From Leyella lascolaii (GTDB lineage Bacteria > Bacteroidota > Bacteroidia > Bacteroidales > Bacteroidaceae): a stretch of DNA of 64,000 nt. Under the pieces are notes generated by a model. It did not search any database. It was not told where the DNA came from and saw nothing but the letters and a program-made list of their open reading frames with translations. This document shows, in pieces, positions 36,430 through 45,888 of this stretch; the stretch's first letter is position 1, and every line of letters begins with the position of its first letter. A program made the translations under genes and the position numbers. The stretch covers positions 213,823 to 277,822 of the forward strand of contig NZ_LT556049.1 in the NCBI RefSeq assembly GCF_900079775.1, in the 5' to 3' direction.

Positions 36430-39400
36430 ATGAGGAATCTTATATTTATGCTTATGCTTGCTATATGCATACCGCTGCAGATGCAGGCACAGGACGATCA
36501 GAAGACAATAGAAGTGACGGGTACGGTGACCGATGAGACCGGTGAGCCGCTCATCGGTGTGAGCGTGACGCCCAAGGAGAACCCGTCACTCGGAGTGATA
36601 ACAAACATCGACGGTGTTTATAAGATAAAGATAAAGGCATACACCCGACTGGTGTTCAGCTACATCGGAATGGAGTCACAGGAAGTTCTCATCAAGGAAC
36701 AGACCACGCAAGACGTCAGGCTTAAGGAAAAGAAGGACAACGTGATAGACGAGGTTGTCGTCACAGGTACGGGTGTGCAGAAGAAGCTCACCGTGTCGGG
36801 AGCCGTCACGACGGTAAACCCTGGCGACCTGCGCACACCTACCGCCAGCATCACAAACTCATTCGCGGGAGTCATACCGGGCGTGTTCGCACGGCAGACG
36901 ACAGGTAATCCGGGCGACAACGTGTCCGAGTTCTGGATCCGCGGTATCTCCACCTTCGGTGCTGGAAGCAGCGCGCTCGTGCTCGTCGACGGTTTTGAGC
37001 GTAACATCAACGACATAAACCCTGAGGACATAGAGACCTTCAGTGTGCTGAAAGACGCTTCCACAACTGCCATCTACGGTTCGCGCGGTGCCAACGGCGT
37101 CGTTCTCATAACGACAAAACACGGCCGCGACGGAGCGACACGCATAAACGGAAAAGTTGAGTACAGCTACAACACTCGCACGAAGACACCGGAGTTCGTC
37201 GACGGAAAGATATACGCACGAATGATGAACGAGGCTCTCGAAAGCCGGAACATGTCTCCCGCCTACAGCGACGACGACCTTTATCTGCTCGACAACCAGC
37301 TCGACCCCGAGGTGTTCCCCAACGTCAACTGGATGAAACTGTTGCTCAAGGACGGCGCACCCACTTTCCGCGCCAACGTTGACGTATCGGGCGGCGGTTC
37401 CAACGCACGCTATTTCGCATCTATGAGCTATGTTGAGGAAGGCGGTATGTACAACAGCGACTCCGCGCTGAAGGACTATAAGACCAACGCCAACTACCAC
37501 CGTTGGAACTACCGCATGAACTTCGACATGAACATAACCAAGACCACTCTTATTAAAATAGGTATATCTGGAGCACTGGAAAAGCAGAACCAGCCGGGTG
37601 CGGACTACAAACACATATGGGAATCGCTTCTGCTGTATAACCCGATTGCCACTCCTGTGAGATACAAAGACGGCAAATGGGGCTCGCAAGGCAAAGACGG
37701 ACACAACAACCCGTGGGTTCTCGTCACACAGTATGGTTACAACCAGATTTGGAAAAACACCATAAACACTACTGCGGAGCTTACTCAGGACTTCAATTTC
37801 ATCACTCCCGGACTCAAGGCTTTGGTACGCTACGGATATGATGTCTACACCGACAACGGCAATGAACATTGGAAAGCACCTGAAGGATGGCAGGCAGAGC
37901 GTCTGCGCGACAGCGATGGCAACCTCGTGTTCAAAAAGATGGTGGACGAGCAACTCATGATATCACAACCTTATTCCAAAGGAAAGAAGAGGGAGTTCTT
38001 AGAGGCTGAACTGCACTACGCGCGTAATTTCGGCATGCATCAGGTAGGTGCCATCCTCAAATATTCGCAGGACGGGACTACCGACAACTCTGAGAACAAC
38101 TGGGTACATCAGTCAGACGATGACCCAATAAAGAGCCTTAACATCGCCTTCCAGCGCACCATCCAGGGCATAGACCGCCGCCATCAGGGTCTTGCAGGAC
38201 GCTTCACCTACGGTTATGCCAACCGTTACTTCGTCGACTTCAATTTCGGCTACAACGGCTCGGAGAACTTCGCAAAAGGCAAACGCTTCGGTTTCTTCCC
38301 TGCTTATTCGGCTGCATGGAACATCGGTGAGGAGCCTTGGATAAAGAAAGTGGCTCCGTGGGTGGACATGTTCAAGGTGCGTTATTCATACGGTAAGGTG
38401 GGCAACGACTATCTCGAGACACGTTTCCCGTTCCAGGGACGCTTCTACACCAACGAAAAAGACCGCTATGTATATGGTGACTTCGACACGAGCAACTTCA
38501 CATACAACGGTATATCATATCTCATTCTTGCGAACAAAGGCATCACTTGGGAAGTTGCGACGAAGCACGACCTGGGACTTGACTTCTATCTTTTCGGCAA
38601 CAAGCTCAGCGGAACGGTCGATTACTTCCGCGAGACCCGTGACGGTATCTTCATGTGGCGCAAATATATACCTGAGATAATAGGTGTAAGCAACTCACAA
38701 CAGCCGGCAGCCAATGTGGGCAGCGTGCGCTCGCAAGGAGTCGACGGCAACATTGCCTACAGCGACAAGATAGGAAACGTGAACTTCACCATACGTGGAA
38801 ACTTCACCTACAGTAAGAGTAAGATACTCGAATATGACGAGCAATACAGCCACTACGGCTACAAACGCTCGGCTGGATACCGTGTAGACCAGACACGCGG
38901 ACTTGTGGCTCTCGGACTCTTCAAGGACTATGAGGACATCCGCAACAGCCCAGACCAGTCCGCATTGGTTACAGCCGTGGAGATAGCTCCCGGTGACATC
39001 AAATATAAAGATGTGAACGGTGACGGAAAGATAGACGACAACGACATCGTGCCTATCGGCTCTACAACAAAGCCGAACTTCATCTACGGTTTCGGAGCAT
39101 CGGCATCATGGAAAGGTTTTGATGTCAATGTACTGTTCCAGGGTGTCGGAAAGACATCGTTCTTCATCGGCGGTTATACTGTCTATCCGTTCTCAAACCA
39201 CTCTTGGGGAAACATCCTTACAGACGTTGTCGGCAACTACTGGCAACTCGGAAAGAACGAGGACGTGAACGCGAAATACCCGCGCCTCACTTACGGATGG
39301 AATAATAACAACTACCGTAACTCCACCTTCTGGCTGCGCGACGGCTCATATCTGCGACTGAAGAACGTCGAGATAGGATACACACTGCCGAAATCGCTTA

Positions 39401-39561
39401 CATCACGCATCAACATACAAAATGTACGCGTGTATCTGATGGGTACCAACCTGCTGACTTTCTCCGACTTCAAGCTTTGGGATCCGGAGCTCGGAAGCAG
39501 CAACGGACAGAAGTATCCATTGTCAAGAACATTCACGCTTGGTATGACCATCAGTCTGTAA
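36430..39561 (+). CDS. SusC/RagA family TonB-linked outer-membrane protein
   Basis: A 1043-residue SusC-like transporter. Signal (likely cut before QDDQ), a carboxypeptidase-D-like beta-sandwich (residues about 27-105: VTGTVTDETGEPLIGVSV), a plug domain (DNVIDEVVVTGTG, then SVLKDASTTAIYGSRGANGVVLITTK) and a long C-terminal barrel ending in FTLGMTISL. With SusD it forms a lidded complex that imports oligosaccharides or peptides, driven by TonB. It overlaps nothing and lies 28 bp after the IPT gene. Confidence 0.95.
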   Translation: MRNLIFMLMLAICIPLQMQAQDDQKTIEVTGTVTDETGEPLIGVSVTPKENPSLGVITNIDGVYKIKIKAYTRLVFSYIGMESQEVLIKEQTTQDVRLKEKKDNVIDEVVVTGTGVQKKLTVSGAVTTVNPGDLRTPTASITNSFAGVIPGVFARQTTGNPGDNVSEFWIRGISTFGAGSSALVLVDGFERNINDINPEDIETFSVLKDASTTAIYGSRGANGVVLITTKHGRDGATRINGKVEYSYNTRTKTPEFVDGKIYARMMNEALESRNMSPAYSDDDLYLLDNQLDPEVFPNVNWMKLLLKDGAPTFRANVDVSGGGSNARYFASMSYVEEGGMYNSDSALKDYKTNANYHRWNYRMNFDMNITKTTLIKIGISGALEKQNQPGADYKHIWESLLLYNPIATPVRYKDGKWGSQGKDGHNNPWVLVTQYGYNQIWKNTINTTAELTQDFNFITPGLKALVRYGYDVYTDNGNEHWKAPEGWQAERLRDSDGNLVFKKMVDEQLMISQPYSKGKKREFLEAELHYARNFGMHQVGAILKYSQDGTTDNSENNWVHQSDDDPIKSLNIAFQRTIQGIDRRHQGLAGRFTYGYANRYFVDFNFGYNGSENFAKGKRFGFFPAYSAAWNIGEEPWIKKVAPWVDMFKVRYSYGKVGNDYLETRFPFQGRFYTNEKDRYVYGDFDTSNFTYNGISYLILANKGITWEVATKHDLGLDFYLFGNKLSGTVDYFRETRDGIFMWRKYIPEIIGVSNSQQPAANVGSVRSQGVDGNIAYSDKIGNVNFTIRGNFTYSKSKILEYDEQYSHYGYKRSAGYRVDQTRGLVALGLFKDYEDIRNSPDQSALVTAVEIAPGDIKYKDVNGDGKIDDNDIVPIGSTTKPNFIYGFGASASWKGFDVNVLFQGVGKTSFFIGGYTVYPFSNHSWGNILTDVVGNYWQLGKNEDVNAKYPRLTYGWNNNNYRNSTFWLRDGSYLRLKNVEIGYTLPKSLTSRINIQNVRVYLMGTNLLTFSDFKLWDPELGSSNGQKYPLSRTFTLGMTISL

Positions 39562-39597
39562 TTGTAATACTATATCAACAATCTAAAGACAACAGAT

Positions 39598-41667
39598 ATG
39601 AAAAAATATAAATATATGATAGCCGGAGTTGCCGCAGTGTGCGCAGCGTCAGCCCTGACGTCCTGCTCCGACTATCTTGATACAGAGAAATATTTCAAGG
39701 ACCAGCAGTCGCTTGAACATATATTCAACAACAAGACAAATACGTTGGAGTGGCTGTCACTGAGCTACAGCCGCCTGCAGGGAGACAACATCGAGATAGG
39801 GCACAGCGACAACAATCCTACGAACTTCTGCGATGACATCACCTTCAACGAAGGATACAACGGTGCGCGTTACCGCTATTTCAAACTCGGTGAGTATGGC
39901 GACGGATACAGTTACAGCGACTTTTACAAGAAGTCATGGCCATGGTCATACCAGGGAATACGTCAGGCGTCCATTTTCATAGAGAGAGCGCACGCCAACG
40001 AGGGGCTCACCCAAGCAGAGATAGACGTGCTTAAAGGAGAGGCACACTTCCTGCGCGGCTACTTCTATTGGCTGCTCATACGCAAGTACGGTCCTGTGCC
40101 AATCATGCCGGATAAGGGAGCTGACTTCAGCGAGAGCTACGACAAACTGTCTTACCCGCGCAGCACGTTCGACGAGTGCGTCGACTACATATGCAAGGAA
40201 CTGGTTGAGGCTGCAAAAGTGCTGCCCGACCGACGCGACAACCTCAACATAGCACGTCCGACAAAGGGTGCCGCCTTAGCGTTGCGCGCAAAGGTGCTGA
40301 CCTACGCCGCCAGCCCTCTCTACAACGGAAACACCGAGATGGCAGACTTCACCGACAAGACAGGACGCCACCTCATTTCCCAGGAGTATGACGAAAGGAA
40401 GTGGGCTCTCGCCGTTGCGGCAGGCAAAGACTTCCTTGACTACAACGACAAGGCAGGCGTATACAGGATATATACCGTCGGCGTAAGGAAAACCGCGCAG
40501 GACAGAGCCTATCCTACGACCGTCACTCCTCCGCAATGCGAGCCATACTCAAGTCAGGACTTCCCGAACGGATGGGCTGACATCGACCCGTACGAGTCTT
40601 ACCGCTCGGTGTTCAACGGTGAGCTTGCCATCGCCGAGAATCCGGAGATAATATTCACACGCGGGCAGAATTACCGTGGCAATTCTCTCGATGGCAATGG
40701 TATAAGCAGTGTGGCAGACGTTGTGAGACACCAGCTGCCCAACACACTCGGAGGATGGAACATCCACGGCATCACACAGAAACAGTGCGACGCCTACGAC
40801 ATGGCAGACGGCACACCGTTCGACCGCGAGCGCGTGATGGCACAATACGGCAAGGGCAACGAGTTCACCACAGCGAACAACAAATACCTGCACCCGTACG
40901 ACCATCTGCCCGACAACGGCATCTTCATGGGCTATGCCAACCGCGAGCCGCGCTTCTATGCGTCGGTGGCATACAGCGGAACGGTATGGCCCGGACTGAG
41001 CACAACAGAAGAGCGTTACCACTACCAGCAGGTGTTCTACTACCGTGGAGAGGCTGACGGACGTGTTAACGGCAACGAGCGTTGGGTGAACACCGGCATA
41101 GGAGTGATGAAGTATGTGCATCCTTACGACATCCTCGTGGGCAACTACAGTGAGATAAGACAGAAGGCAGACCCAGCCCTGCGCTACGCGGACATACTGC
41201 TGCTCTACGCAGAGGCTGTGAACAACCTCACGTCGAGCTATGACATTCCGTCGTGGGACGGCACTCAGACCTACACCGTGAGCCGTGACATAGAGCAGAT
41301 GAGGCGCGGAGTGAAGCCTGTGAGGATGCGTGCGGGCGTGCCCGACTACTCTGACGGGGTGTATGCCGACCGAGACAAGTTCTTCAACGCCATCGTACAC
41401 GAGCGTCAGGTGGAGCTGTTCGCCGAGAACCAGCGGTTCTTCGACCTGCGCAGATGGAAGATTGCCGAGAAGCATGAGGCTGAACAGATATACGGATGCA
41501 ACACCCTTATGGACAAGAGAAACGCGCTGCAGTTCTACAATCCGGTGAGAGTGCCGAAGCTGCAGACCTCGTTCTCGCGCAGACAGTACTTCTGGCCCAT
41601 ATCATGGGAGGAGCTCCGCCGCAACAAGAACCTGACACAGGCTCCAGGCTGGAGAGACTACGAATAA
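39598..41667 (+). CDS. SusD/RagB family nutrient-binding outer-membrane lipoprotein
   Basis: A 689-residue lipoprotein; lipid Cys at residue 23 (ALTSCSDYLD). The N-terminal TPR-rich segment (SWPWSYQGIRQASIFIERAHAN then EAHFLRGYFYWLLIRKYGPVPIM) and the late VHERQVELFAENQRFFDLRRWK with a YFWPIS...NLTQAPGW end are typical of SusD/RagB. It forms the lid of the SusC partner. The length is larger than the 550-600 typical of the family. It lies 36 bp after SusC. Confidence 0.95.
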   Translation: MKKYKYMIAGVAAVCAASALTSCSDYLDTEKYFKDQQSLEHIFNNKTNTLEWLSLSYSRLQGDNIEIGHSDNNPTNFCDDITFNEGYNGARYRYFKLGEYGDGYSYSDFYKKSWPWSYQGIRQASIFIERAHANEGLTQAEIDVLKGEAHFLRGYFYWLLIRKYGPVPIMPDKGADFSESYDKLSYPRSTFDECVDYICKELVEAAKVLPDRRDNLNIARPTKGAALALRAKVLTYAASPLYNGNTEMADFTDKTGRHLISQEYDERKWALAVAAGKDFLDYNDKAGVYRIYTVGVRKTAQDRAYPTTVTPPQCEPYSSQDFPNGWADIDPYESYRSVFNGELAIAENPEIIFTRGQNYRGNSLDGNGISSVADVVRHQLPNTLGGWNIHGITQKQCDAYDMADGTPFDRERVMAQYGKGNEFTTANNKYLHPYDHLPDNGIFMGYANREPRFYASVAYSGTVWPGLSTTEERYHYQQVFYYRGEADGRVNGNERWVNTGIGVMKYVHPYDILVGNYSEIRQKADPALRYADILLLYAEAVNNLTSSYDIPSWDGTQTYTVSRDIEQMRRGVKPVRMRAGVPDYSDGVYADRDKFFNAIVHERQVELFAENQRFFDLRRWKIAEKHEAEQIYGCNTLMDKRNALQFYNPVRVPKLQTSFSRRQYFWPISWEELRRNKNLTQAPGWRDYE

Positions 41668-41706
41668 ACGGAATCATATCCTGAACAACGATAAAACATA
41701 TAAAAG

Positions 41707-42726
41707 ATGAAAAAGATTCAATTATATATCATGGCGGCGATGACCGCAATGTGCGGCATGCTCACTTCATGCAACGAGGACTGGGAGGAGGAGGTTTACG
41801 AGCAGCTCGTATCCTTCAAGGCTCCCGTTGGCTCAAACGGAGTGCACGACATATACGTACGCTACAAGGCAGACGGCACGGGACAGTTCAAGCTGCCTGT
41901 TATAATAAGCGGCTCGGCGACCAACCACAGGGACTTCAACGTGAAGATAGGCGTCGACAACGACACGCTCGGCATACTCAACAAGGCAAGGTTCGCCTCC
42001 GGACGCGAGGACCTCTGGTTCAGACAGCTGCCCGAGAACTTCTACTCGTTCCCCTCTCAAACATGCCACGTGGCGCCCGGACAGAACACCAATCTCTACA
42101 TCATCGACTTCAATCTCAAGGGTCTTGACACCAACGAGAACTGGGTTCTGCCACTTACTGTCATGCCGGACCCGTCATATAAGCTCAACATACGCAGCGG
42201 ATGGGACAAGGCTCTGCTCAACCTGAAGCTCTTCAACGACTACTCGGGAACCTACTCCTCCACCAACATGTATGTATACATAGACGGTACGAATTCGGAC
42301 GGCGCAGTGGAGGACACCCGCGAGTGCCGCGTGGTGGACGACAGGAGCGTGTTCTTCCTTGCCGGAACGACATGGAGCGAGGATGTCAACCGTGGGCTCT
42401 ATAAGGTAATCACACACTTCGAGGAAGGCGTGAAGGACGAGAAAGGCGTCATCACCGGCAAGCTCACACTGAGCGCGGGCGACCCTGCCAACGCCATAAA
42501 CCTTGAGACAAGCGGTGACTGTACCTACCGTTACGAGGTGATAAGGCACGCCACAAAGAAGTATCTGGAGAGGCGGATAACCACGATGTACCTTGACTAC
42601 AAGTACACCGACATCACCTCCGACCCGAAAAACCCGATGCGGTTCCACGTAAAGGGTAACATGACAATGGAACGCCTGTACGACATAAATGCTCCTGAGG
42701 AGTATCAGGCTGTCCTTTGGAGATAA
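41707..42726 (+). CDS. DUF4973 surface lipoprotein
   Basis: A 339-residue lipoprotein. Lipid Cys at residue 22 is followed by NEDWEEE, an acidic surface-export signal. The body matches the DUF1735/DUF4973-type proteins that replace SusE/F in many Bacteroidetes loci: YEQLVSFKAPVGSNGVHDIYVRYKADG, then LPVIISGSATN and KALLNLKLFNDYSGTYSSTNMYV. These proteins are thought to bind glycan. It is the last gene of the four-gene locus, and a terminator follows. Confidence 0.8.
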   Translation: MKKIQLYIMAAMTAMCGMLTSCNEDWEEEVYEQLVSFKAPVGSNGVHDIYVRYKADGTGQFKLPVIISGSATNHRDFNVKIGVDNDTLGILNKARFASGREDLWFRQLPENFYSFPSQTCHVAPGQNTNLYIIDFNLKGLDTNENWVLPLTVMPDPSYKLNIRSGWDKALLNLKLFNDYSGTYSSTNMYVYIDGTNSDGAVEDTRECRVVDDRSVFFLAGTTWSEDVNRGLYKVITHFEEGVKDEKGVITGKLTLSAGDPANAINLETSGDCTYRYEVIRHATKKYLERRITTMYLDYKYTDITSDPKNPMRFHVKGNMTMERLYDINAPEEYQAVLWR

Positions 42727-42765
42727 GCATCCACACCAATTAAAGGTCAATGTATAACAGTTGAG

Positions 42766-42799
42766 ACGGGGCGCGCCGGCATGGTGCGCCCCGTTTTTT
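42766..42799 (+). terminator. Terminator of the polysaccharide utilisation locus
   Basis: ACGGGGCGCGCC pairs with GGTGCGCCCCGT, followed by TTTTTT. Confidence 0.85.
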
Positions 42800-42836
42800 A
42801 TGATGTATCGGGAAACAATTATGATGGCGTCAGCCT

Positions 42837-42950
42837 GTAGAGACGCAAGATTTTGCGTCTCCCGTCCAACGAACACAGCAACGACAGCCATAATATCGCC
42901 TCAATTAACAGCGCATACTTGCTCGTGAGACGCAAGATTTTGCGTCTCTA
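42837..42950. repeat. 114-bp MITE-like element flanked by inward palindromes, copy 1
   Basis: Palindromes of the GAGACGCAA/TTGCGTCTC type lie at 42837-42861 and 42927-42950, in mirrored orientation. The left flank ATGATGGCGTCAGCC (42821-42835) is also found beside the copy at 56019. The shared flank and nearly equal length suggest that the element, not just the palindrome, is repeated. Confidence 0.65.
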
Positions 42951-43191
42951 CTGTGGTTTGCCAACATATGAATCGCGGCATTTTCCATTACTGTCATAAT
43001 GTAATGCGGATGCGGCATGCGACTTACACAATGATTTTTCGTATGTCGCCATAACTCCCTTTCCTGCAACCGGGGCGTTGGCGCGACGCATACAGCGTGC
43101 CGTTTCGTGTGCAGCCGCAACGCGCATAATATCATACGGTTACGGCAAACACACCATAAATGTGCATCAAATTTGCTGTATGAAACAATGC

Positions 43192-43367
43192 GAAACAGCC
43201 TTTTCGGGCGCGGAAAAGCATCTTTTACGTCGCGGAAAAGGCACTGTCACCGCGCAGGAAACACCGTTCCGTGCCGCGAAACACACCGTACGACGACTCC
43301 GAAGGGACTTTTCCGCACTCCCCTATGGTATGTTCCACCTGCCGGAACGGTGTATTTTGCGGCATGG
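43192..43367. repeat. 22-bp tandem array H (8 units)
   Basis: Units at 43192, 43214, 43236, 43258, 43280, 43302, 43324 and 43346. Cores are CAGCCTTTTCGGGC, GCATCTTTTACG, CACCGTTCCGTG and GGACTTTTCCGC. Confidence 0.8.
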
Positions 43368-43676
43368 GAGCATGACTGACGCATATCCGCCTGTACAGAA
43401 CACCACGTCGTGACGGTTTTTTATGAATATCATTATGTCTCGAAAGAAAAATATTCCGTGACAATATGTCAATTCAACAAATTAACAGTCAAACCGATAA
43501 TAATACTTTATCCCTATCCCGCCCCACCTCCACTCATACCGCTTTCCGCTTTTATTGCCCCCAAATCCCGCCTCACCGTGCAGAAGCGGGCTACGGAATG
43601 ACGACGGAGGGACATAAAAATCAGGCGGCGGGAAAAATTTTATCGCCATGCCGTTCCACACCCGCGCATAAATGAT

Positions 43677-43684
43677 TAATTTTG
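43677..43684 (+). promoter_or_regulatory. -7 box (TAATTTTG) directly before a start codon
   Basis: Matches TAnnTTTG only 7 nt before the ATG at 43692. If used, the transcript would be nearly leaderless. Confidence 0.45.
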
Positions 43685-43691
43685 CGGACGG

Positions 43692-44711
43692 ATGAAAAAA
43701 CATATACTTATCATGGCGGCATCCGCAATGATGCTGCTCGCGTGCGGCAGACCGCAGCACGCACACCGCAAGCCGCACGGCACGTTCACCGACGAGGTGA
43801 GACTGCGCACCACACCTGTCAAGAACCAGGGACGCAGTCAGCTGTGCTGGATATACGGCATGCTCGCCACCATAGAGACCGACCGCATCATGGCAGGCGA
43901 CTCCGTCAACCTCTCGCCCGACTATCCGGCACGCATGTGGATGGCTCACCTTGCGAGGCGCAGCTTTCTCTCCGGAGGCAGGGAAAGGGTGGACATGCGC
44001 GGCATGGCACCCATGACGCTCGCTCTGGCGGCGGAATACGGTATGATGACATACGACCCGTACAACTGCGGAGGCGACGCCAACTACAACGTGCTCGCGC
44101 GCCGTCTGACGGCAATGGCGCGACGCTCGCACAGCATGTCAAGATTCGACAGCCGCTGCACGGACATCCTCGACGAGTCGCTGGGCTACATGCCGTCGCG
44201 CTTCTGGCTCTATGGTGTGGAGTATTCTCCGCGGCAGCTCGCGCGCAGCCTGTTCCTTCCGGGCGACTACACGGCTCTCACCAGCTTCACCCATCATCCC
44301 ATGGGCGATACGTTCGCGCTCGAGGTGCCCGACAACAAGACCGCCTGCCGCTTCCTCAACGTGCCCGTCGACACGCTCATGGCGCGCATATGCTCAGCCC
44401 TGAAGACAGGACACGCCGTGTGCTGGGAGGGCGACGTGACGGAGCCGGGATTCTCCTTCGCACGCGGAACGGCGGAGCTTCCTTCGCACACGCCCTGCAC
44501 CCAGGAGCAGAGACAGAAGGAGTTTGAGGCGCGTCTCACCACCGACGACCACTGCATGGCTCTCACCGGCATGGCGCGCGACCGACGGGGACGGCTCTAC
44601 TTCATAGCCAAGAACTCGTGGGGCACGGACAATCCGTACGGAGGAATGATGTATCTCTCGGAGGAATATGTGCGGATGAAGACAATAGCCGTGGTGATGC
44701 GCGGCTCATGA
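43692..44711 (+). CDS. Papain-like (C1 family) cysteine protease lipoprotein
   Basis: A 339-residue predicted lipoprotein (LLAC, Cys18). Papain-like catalytic residues are present: Gln46 and Cys52 in VKNQGRSQLCW, His in DDHCMALTGMA and Asn in AKNSWGTDN. The C1 family in Bacteroidales includes bleomycin-hydrolase-like aminopeptidases, but here the catalytic core follows the lipobox almost at once, with no pro-domain. An envelope peptidase is likely. It stands 28 bp before the HAD phosphatase gene. A long insertion around residues 90-200 is atypical for the family. Confidence 0.8.
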   Translation: MKKHILIMAASAMMLLACGRPQHAHRKPHGTFTDEVRLRTTPVKNQGRSQLCWIYGMLATIETDRIMAGDSVNLSPDYPARMWMAHLARRSFLSGGRERVDMRGMAPMTLALAAEYGMMTYDPYNCGGDANYNVLARRLTAMARRSHSMSRFDSRCTDILDESLGYMPSRFWLYGVEYSPRQLARSLFLPGDYTALTSFTHHPMGDTFALEVPDNKTACRFLNVPVDTLMARICSALKTGHAVCWEGDVTEPGFSFARGTAELPSHTPCTQEQRQKEFEARLTTDDHCMALTGMARDRRGRLYFIAKNSWGTDNPYGGMMYLSEEYVRMKTIAVVMRGS

Positions 44712-44739
44712 ACATTGAAACCATCACACAACACAAGTC

Positions 44740-45417
44740 ATGATAAAAACCCTTATTCTCGACTTCGACGGCACGATAGCCGACACAAGAAGCGTAATTC
44801 TCAAGACAATGCACCAGACCATAGCCGAATATGGCATGACGCAACCCGACGACTATACGTGCGCGGCGACGATAGGACTGCCGCTCGACGAGGCTTTCGT
44901 GCGCATGCTCGGCATAAACCGCGACGAGGGACTGCGCTGCGCCGGCATCTACAGGCGTCTGTTCGAGGTGAACAACAGCGAGGGAGCCGTGACGATGTTC
45001 CCCAACGTGGCTGACACCATAAGGCGGATGCACGCCCAAGGACTCACCATCACCATAGCCAGCAGCCGCGGACACCACTCGCTCAGCGACTTCGTAAGCC
45101 GCTTCGGGCTCAGCTCCTGCTTCAGCGCGATAGTGGGAGCGGACGATGTGGACAACGCCAAGCCCGACCCGGAACCGGTGAACAGAATACTCACACAGCT
45201 CGGCAGAGATGCAGACACGGCAATGGTGGTGGGCGACACGGCGTTCGACATCACGATGGGACGGCGCGCAGGAGCGCATACATGTGGCGTGACCTACGGC
45301 AACGGAACGCTCCGCGAACTGGAGCAAAGCGGCGCGGAATGCGTCATAGACGATTTCTCCGCACTGCCCGACGTCATCTCGCGCACTGCCGACAAACAGG
45401 CTTCTGATGCCCAATAG
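44740..45417 (+). CDS. HAD-family phosphatase (phosphoglycolate phosphatase-like)
   Basis: A 225-residue HAD hydrolase. Motif I LDFDGTIADT, motif II in TIASSRGH, and motifs III and IV in NAKPDPEPV and VVGDTAFDI are all present. A helical cap domain lies between. The class includes phosphoglycolate and pyrophosphate phosphatases; the substrate is not certain. It is cytoplasmic and close behind the papain-like gene. Confidence 0.85.
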   Translation: MIKTLILDFDGTIADTRSVILKTMHQTIAEYGMTQPDDYTCAATIGLPLDEAFVRMLGINRDEGLRCAGIYRRLFEVNNSEGAVTMFPNVADTIRRMHAQGLTITIASSRGHHSLSDFVSRFGLSSCFSAIVGADDVDNAKPDPEPVNRILTQLGRDADTAMVVGDTAFDITMGRRAGAHTCGVTYGNGTLRELEQSGAECVIDDFSALPDVISRTADKQASDAQ

Positions 45418-45450
45418 CATGCAAATGTTTGCCGTTTGAGGTAAAATTTG

Positions 45451-45768
45451 TATCTTTGCATAAGATATAGCTGCACTCGGGAAATTGAAAACAAGCTCTC
45501 TTTCCGCTCGTTTGCAATAGCTTTGCATAAGATATAGCTGCACTCGGGAAATTGAAAACAAGCTCTCTTTCCGCTCGTTTGCAATAGCTTTGCATAAGAT
45601 AAGATGCGGCTCGGCAGTATCAAATTAAGTGAAACTATGTTTCCCTTCATTGCTTCTGCACTCGCCTTTCATTATCTTTGCATAAGATAAGATGCGGCTC
45701 GGCAGTATCAAATTAAGTGAAACTATGTTTCCCTTCATTGCTTCTGCACTCGCCTTTCATTATCTTTG
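45451..45768 (+). repeat. Promoter-bearing tandem repeat before leuS (67/67/88/88 bp)
   Basis: TAnnTTTG boxes at 45451, 45518, 45585, 45673 and 45761, spaced 67, 67, 88 and 88 bp. Each starts a unit beginning GCATAAGATA. The 88-bp units carry a TTG exactly 20 bp before their box (for example CATTGCTTCTGCACTCGCC), so they have both promoter elements. The last box is about 120 bp before leuS. Confidence 0.75.
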
Positions 45769-45888
45769 CATAAGATAATCGGCACTCGGGAATCAGAAAA
45801 TAAGCTTTCGTTCCACCCGTCCGCATTATCCCTGATATACTACATAAACAATTGAACAAAGAAAAAGAACAAAACAACATATACCGCA

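Noticed and set aside
34980..42726. A complete polysaccharide locus with its own hydrolase and regulator
   Set aside because: No glycoside hydrolase, hybrid two-component system or sigma/anti-sigma pair flanks the four surface genes; the GH127 enzyme is over 20 kb away.
45451..45768. That 44-, 88- and 110-bp spacings reflect the same 22-bp rule
   Set aside because: Other spacings in the same families are 67 and 90 bp, so multiples of 22 there may be coincidence.
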